A stretch of 64,000 bases of DNA from positions 1 through 64,000 of the forward strand of contig CAYZSZ010000001.1 in the NCBI GenBank assembly GCA_964481175.1, given 5' to 3'. Under the pieces are notes generated by a model. That model was not told the origin of the DNA. It saw nothing but the letters and a program-made list of their open reading frames with translations, and did no database searches. Source of the stretch: JAGOVB01 sp964481175. GTDB lineage: Bacteria; Patescibacteriota; Minisyncoccia; Phycocordibacterales; PALSA-1337. The position numbers and the translations under genes were made by a program. Shown here piece after piece: positions 60,205-64,000 of this stretch; within the stretch, counting starts at the first letter, position 1, and each line of letters starts with the position of its first letter.

Positions 60205-61904
60205 CGGTCGGGGTTTATTTCATAGTAGTTTATCAGAAACTTTGTAATATCGATAAACGGATTTGTCAGTGTCTCTGAAGCATATTGCGTATTCTTTGGA
60301 TAGACTTGGTACAAAAAGACGATGTACTGTGGGTCGTATGCGGGGAAATATCCAAAGAATGAGTGCAGATACCTGTCAGTATAATACCCTCCATTGACCG
60401 GATCTGCAATCTGCGCAGTTCCTGTCTTTGCCGCGATACTATAGTGCTCCATTTTGACTGTTCCTTGGCGGAGTGCTTTGTCGACCACTTCGACGAGCAT
60501 CTTGGTAACTGTTTCAGTTGTTTCTGATTTCAGTACTTGTTTTGGCTTTTCATACTCGACCGTTTCTGGAATACCACTGTCATGCTCTATTGTGTTTACG
60601 AGATGTGGAGTCACAAGCTTCCCTCCATTAGCCAAAATCGACAATGCTCGTATAGTCGCTATCGGACTCATCGATATACCTTGTCCATATCCCATCGTAA
60701 TATGTTCAATGTCGCGTGTACCGTCGAGGTTACGGGAAATACCTCTCGTTTCATTTGGCTGATCGATACCCGTAAACTCTCCAAAACCAAATGATCTAAA
60801 GTAGTTCGAAATGTTTTTGTTTCCAGTTTTTTGTACGATGAAAGCAATACCGATGTTGAGCGACTGGCTGAGCACCTCCTGCATCGGCACTACCCCTCGC
60901 GCTTTCCCGTCATAGTTTGAAATCTTCTTCTGATCGACAGTGATAGTTCCTTTGTCGTTGTATGTAGTGTTTGCAGTGATCGATCCAGTGTCGATGCCGA
61001 CAGCCATCGTGAGTGGTTTGATGATCGATCCCATTTCGTATGCACTTTCAACGAGTGGGTTTGAGAATACTTTTGGATTCTTTTCTCCAGAGACATCGTT
61101 TGGATTAAAGTTTGGCAATGCAGCCATGGCGATGATGTCCCCTGTCTTTGGATTCATGACGATGACCCCGATTTCATCAGATTGCCATTTCTTGCGTGCA
61201 TCAGCGATCACAACCTCAGCATAGTTTTGTACTGAAGGTTCAAGTGTTGTCACCACATCTCCAGACTCACCTTTTGAAGCATGCCTGATTCCAGAAAATA
61301 TTTCTGCAAAAAAATTTCTAAACTGTCCTTTGTCATTTCGTACTAGTATGTCGTCATACTGTCGCTCCAAACCGTAGCGACCACGATACTCGGTACCTTG
61401 AAATCCCATGAGACCGATCGCATGGGCTGCCAAACTCTGCGCTGGATATGCTCTCCACGCATCACGATAGACGATCACACCGGGTATTTTCATCTTTTGG
61501 ATTTCTTCGCCTGTCTTTGCCTCGAGTCGTTTGCTCAGCTCTTCAAATGGATCATCTTTTTTTGCCGCTTTTTCCATAAACTCATCTTTGTCGAGCGCGA
61601 CAAACTGACGTAATCGTTCATATGTCTCTGCGGCATCATCGAGATCTTTTGGACTGATCGCAAGCGAAACTCCCTCCTGGATCGTAGCCGCACTCACTCG
61701 AGTACCGTTTTTTGATGTAAAAAATATACTTCCTCGGTCAAATAGTGGTGCACTACGACGTTCGTACTGGCGATTTGCACGTTCAGCAAATTCTTTTCCA
61801 TTGATAATCTGAACATGATAAAGCTTGCCAGCCAAAACCATGGCAGCAAAAATAACACATGCAATCACGATCCTAATTCTGATTGAATAGTTATCTAATT
61901 TCAT
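60201..61904 (-). CDS. ftsI: peptidoglycan D,D-transpeptidase FtsI (PBP2/3 type)
   Basis: The 567-residue class B penicillin-binding protein has an N-terminal membrane span, the dimerisation/pedestal region (FDRGSIFFTSKNGTRV) and the transpeptidase domain with SIIK (about 293-296 from the chosen start), SLN in SQSLNIG and KTG in AAKTGTAQ. It cross-links septal peptidoglycan with FtsW. I chose ATG 61904 (MKLDNYS); the frame reaches 61922. It overlaps the ftsL-like gene by 14 bases. Confidence 0.94.
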   Translation of the reverse strand: MKLDNYSIRIRIVIACVIFAAMVLAGKLYHVQIINGKEFAERANRQYERRSAPLFDRGSIFFTSKNGTRVSAATIQEGVSLAISPKDLDDAAETYERLRQFVALDKDEFMEKAAKKDDPFEELSKRLEAKTGEEIQKMKIPGVIVYRDAWRAYPAQSLAAHAIGLMGFQGTEYRGRYGLERQYDDILVRNDKGQFRNFFAEIFSGIRHASKGESGDVVTTLEPSVQNYAEVVIADARKKWQSDEIGVIVMNPKTGDIIAMAALPNFNPNDVSGEKNPKVFSNPLVESAYEMGSIIKPLTMAVGIDTGSITANTTYNDKGTITVDQKKISNYDGKARGVVPMQEVLSQSLNIGIAFIVQKTGNKNISNYFRSFGFGEFTGIDQPNETRGISRNLDGTRDIEHITMGYGQGISMSPIATIRALSILANGGKLVTPHLVNTIEHDSGIPETVEYEKPKQVLKSETTETVTKMLVEVVDKALRQGTVKMEHYSIAAKTGTAQIADPVNGGYYTDRYLHSFFGYFPAYDPQYIVFLYQVYPKNTQYASETLTNPFIDITKFLINYYEINPDR

Positions 61905-62226
61905 TAGAAGTTGTACGAGCAACTCCCTGTGCCTTCTTTGAAATATATACAGCTGATGTCGGTTCAGAAAAACCTAGCTCAACCGCAGTAGCAAGTGTAA
62001 CTGAGTTCTTTAATGAAAAATACTGTGCTTCGAGCATACCAATAGTAGCGCTTTTATTTCGATTGACCTTGAGCATCGCTTCTCGAGCGAGAATGTTGTG
62101 AACTGTTGTGTGAACGAGGCCAGCATATGTAAGGACGAGTGAAAGGATGAGAAAAGCAAATACATAAAAAAGATGTTCTCTGTATGAGTTTACTCCGGAT
62201 ATTGTATTTTGAATTGCTTTTGTCAT
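61891..62226 (-). CDS. ftsL: FtsL-like division protein
   Basis: The 111-residue bitopic protein has a short cytoplasmic part, one membrane span (about residues 19-38) and a helical outer part that could form a coiled coil. Position between rsmH and ftsI and overall size support FtsL; sequence similarity alone is weak. Confidence 0.75.
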   Translation of the reverse strand: MTKAIQNTISGVNSYREHLFYVFAFLILSLVLTYAGLVHTTVHNILAREAMLKVNRNKSATIGMLEAQYFSLKNSVTLATAVELGFSEPTSAVYISKKAQGVARTTSNEIR

Positions 62227-62227
62227 A

Positions 62228-63094
62228 TTATATTTTCTTTTCGATGATTCTCAATTTTGCACTGCGTGAACGTGGATTTCTGACTTTCTCCTCATCACTC
62301 GGCACTATTGGCTTTTTTGTTAAAATATTTGCTTCACTCTGCTTTTCTTTAAAAAATCTCTTCGTCACTCTATCTTCGATACTATGAAACGATATGACGG
62401 CCATCCTTCCTCCTGGGTTTAGGGCTTCGAATCCTTTCCGTAACCCTTCTTTCAGTGTATTGATCTCATCATTTACAGTGATCCGAAGTGCCTGGAAAGT
62501 TCTGGTTGCTGGATGTATCCTGCCTCGATGATAGCTACTTGGTGTTCCGAGCTTGATCGCTTCGACTAGTTCAAATGTGGTTTTGATCGGTCGAGATTCG
62601 ACGATCGATTTTGCAATCCTTCGAGAGTATCGTTCATCACCATATCCGTATATGATGTCTGCGATATTTGCCTCGTCCCAAGTGTTTACGATCTCGTCAG
62701 CTGTCAGATCATCTTTTGTTGGATTCTTTTTGAAAGTCATGAGAAGTGGCTCATCTTTTTGAAAGGTAAATCCTCTCCCTGAAGTTTCAAACTGATCTGA
62801 AGAGAGTCCGAGATCGAGCATAAAGGCATCTATCTTTGATATTTTGAGCGAAGCCAAAGCAATGTCTAAATTTCTGTAATTTTCTTGTATAAAAGTTCCT
62901 CCTTTGAGTCGCTTTTTGCTTCGTTCGATCGCCTCGAGGTCCTGATCCAGACCGATCACTGTAGCTCCTTTTTCAAGAGCGTATTCAGAGTGACCGCCAG
63001 ATCCCAATGTTCCGTCGAGATATATACTGCCTTTATGCAGATTAAGGCCGTCTATTGATTCATGTAAAAGAACAGTTGTGTGGATGAGAGCCAT
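62228..63094 (-). CDS. rsmH: 16S rRNA (cytosine1402-N4)-methyltransferase RsmH
   Basis: The 288-residue SAM enzyme has HTTVLLHESIDGL, YLDGTLGSGGHSEYALEKGA, IGLDQDLEAI, DAFMLDLGLSSDQFETSGRG, HPATRTFQALRITVNDE and ISFHSIEDRVTKRFF, all RsmH marks. It overlaps the mraZ stop by one base. Confidence 0.96.
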   Translation of the reverse strand: MALIHTTVLLHESIDGLNLHKGSIYLDGTLGSGGHSEYALEKGATVIGLDQDLEAIERSKKRLKGGTFIQENYRNLDIALASLKISKIDAFMLDLGLSSDQFETSGRGFTFQKDEPLLMTFKKNPTKDDLTADEIVNTWDEANIADIIYGYGDERYSRRIAKSIVESRPIKTTFELVEAIKLGTPSSYHRGRIHPATRTFQALRITVNDEINTLKEGLRKGFEALNPGGRMAVISFHSIEDRVTKRFFKEKQSEANILTKKPIVPSDEEKVRNPRSRSAKLRIIEKKI

Positions 63095-63528
63095 TAGAGC
63101 ATTCCTACTTGGCTTAGTTTTTCCGCCAAGGAATCAGCCTGCTTCTCCACGACCTGTTTGTATTCGCCCCATGCTTTTTCATCCCAAAGCTCTACTCGAG
63201 TTTGCACTCCAACGACTGCAACTTTCGAATTGAGCTTTGCTCTTCCCTTTAAAAAGTCCGGGATGAGGACGCGACCGATTGTGTCGATCTCTGCTTCGAC
63301 CGCTCCTCCCAAGAGAAATCGGTTAAAGCTTCGACTGTCAGCATTGAGCATAGAAGATTCACTTAGCTTTTCTGTGATTTTCTTCCATTCAGTGGTTGAG
63401 AAGACGAATATACAGTTATCAAGACCTGGAGTGAGCACAACTTTCTTGCCCATCTCAGTTCGAAACTTTGCTGGGAGAGAAAGTCTATTCTTTTCATCAA
63501 TGGTATGTGTGTATTCTCCGATCAACAT
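63094..63528 (-). CDS. mraZ: transcriptional regulator MraZ
   Basis: The 144-residue protein has two SpoVT/AbrB-like repeats: GEYTHTIDEKNRLSLPAKFR and EAEIDTIGRVLIPDFLKGRA, each with the DxxGR/DxKxR-type motif. MraZ binds repeated TGGGA sites before its own gene and represses the dcw cluster in bacteria where it was studied; such sites are present here at 63551-63597. Confidence 0.96.
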   Translation of the reverse strand: MLIGEYTHTIDEKNRLSLPAKFRTEMGKKVVLTPGLDNCIFVFSTTEWKKITEKLSESSMLNADSRSFNRFLLGGAVEAEIDTIGRVLIPDFLKGRAKLNSKVAVVGVQTRVELWDEKAWGEYKQVVEKQADSLAEKLSQVGML

Positions 63529-63550
63529 AATTTTCTCTTTTTAAACTGTA

Positions 63551-63597
63551 TCCCACTTCATCCCACTTAGATAACATTATATACCACTTCATCCCAC
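63551..63597 (-). promoter_or_regulatory. mraZ promoter flanked by four MraZ-box-like repeats
   Basis: On the minus strand GTGGGA or GTGGTA occurs at 63597-63592, 63587-63582, 63566-63561 and 63556-63551, spaced 10, 21 and 10 bases. TATAAT (63581-63576) lies between the two pairs. This fits autorepression by MraZ. Confidence 0.75.
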
Positions 63598-63623
63598 TCT
63601 CCTATTCGTCTGTATGTGGAAAA

Positions 63624-63647
63624 CTAAAAAGCCCCTTTCGGGGCTCT
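63624..63647 (-). terminator. rho-independent terminator after lysS
   Basis: On the minus strand AGCCCC-GAAA-GGGGCT is followed by TTTTT, ten bases past the lysS stop. Confidence 0.85.
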
Positions 63648-63653
63648 CTAGGC

Positions 63654-64000
63654 TTATTTATTATCTTCTTTTGGTCGCATCAATGGGAATGTCTGCAGCT
63701 CGCGTAGTGGCTTGTCTGCCAAGAATGCAAAAAGTCTCTCACCGAAGCCATAACCGCAGGTCGGTGGCATGCCGTGTTCGAGCATTTCGACAAACTCGTG
63801 ATCTGCCATCATTGCTTCACTGTCTCCACCCTCAATCAATTTTTGTTGAACACTAAATCGCTCTGCTTGATCGATAGGATCATTGAGCTCTGAATATCCT
63901 TTACCAAGCTCACTGCCTGCCAAGATAGGTTGAAACATCTGTGTCACAGACTTGCCTGGTACATTTTTTGCAAGCGGACCTACAATCGTAGGGTGATTTA
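63654..64000 (-). CDS. lysS: lysyl-tRNA synthetase (class II), 3' part
   Basis: The frame is open from the window edge. The visible 115 residues read NHPTIVGPLAK, then FQPILAGSELGKGYSELNDP, then DSEAMMADHEFVEMLEHGMP and PPTCGYGFGERLFAFLADKP, the motif 2-3 region of class II LysRS. The normal GxGxGIDR motif 3 reads GYGFGERL. The start is beyond the window. Confidence 0.92.
   Translation of the reverse strand, partial: NHPTIVGPLAKNVPGKSVTQMFQPILAGSELGKGYSELNDPIDQAERFSVQQKLIEGGDSEAMMADHEFVEMLEHGMPPTCGYGFGERLFAFLADKPLRELQTFPLMRPKEDNK

Noticed and set aside
1..64000. CRISPR arrays, rRNA genes, replication origin
   Set aside because: No regularly spaced repeats, rRNA motifs or DnaA-box clusters were seen; only one tRNA was found.

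Overview
The window looks like a chromosome segment of a Candidate Phyla Radiation (Patescibacteria) bacterium, most likely a Parcubacteria lineage. The evidence is short operons with ATGA or TAATG gene overlaps, a shortened alanyl-tRNA synthetase, many cell-wall enzymes but almost no biosynthetic metabolism, and the presence of ribosomal protein L9. UGA is used as a normal stop, so the UGA-recoding lineages are excluded. A run of ten N at 1280-1289 marks an assembly gap.

Layout. 1-10.6 kb (+): a partial HARE-HTH protein, a gap-containing membrane protein, mltG, mnmA, an ATP-cone/Mrr-like nuclease, an M3 peptidase, alaS, an FtsA/PilM-like ATPase and a membrane-anchored surface protein. 10.6-14.6 kb (+): infA-rpmJ-rpsM-rpsK-rpsD-rpoA-rplQ-rplM-rpsI. 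14.6-23 kb: grpE, dnaK (interrupted by one in-frame TAA) and a dnaJ-like gene, with a candidate minus-strand ncRNA and a 1405-residue secreted multidomain protein among them. 23-32.3 kb (+): trpS, scpA-scpB, a D,D-carboxypeptidase/Kelch fusion, ftsW, murG, gltX and an M23 peptidase. 32.4-38.8 kb: small secreted or membrane proteins, rpmA, rplI-ctpA, corA and cysS. 38.8-42.1 kb: dnaB-recR-rplU, flanked by two copies of a small-gene/structured-RNA cassette. 42-51 kb: rmuC, yqeY, a membrane histidine kinase, a DMT transporter, a primary-type sigma factor, a MerT-like/MsrA/MsrB fusion and two odd histidine phosphatases. 51.3-57.9 kb (-): five paralogous PEP-synthase-like proteins, only one with an ATP-grasp domain, with a low-molecular-weight phosphatase gene inserted. 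57.9-63.5 kb (-): ddl, tRNA-Glu, murF, ftsI, ftsL, rsmH and mraZ (dcw cluster). The 3' part of lysS closes the window.

Two transcription styles are visible. Most moderately AT-rich genes have an extended -10 box (TG-N-TATAAT type) ending 6-9 bases before the start codon, which predicts leaderless or nearly leaderless mRNAs. A minority of distinctly GC-richer genes and the candidate RNA genes have separate -35 and -10 boxes (TTGACA-like, 15-19 bp spacing) and usually their own terminators.

The most unusual items are the PEP-synthase-like array with adjacent degenerate phosphatases, the duplicated small-gene/ncRNA cassette near 38.8 and 42 kb, the rod-shaped ncRNA candidate at 15.5 kb, and the stop codon inside dnaK. 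All functional calls rest on reading motifs by eye; no database search was possible.
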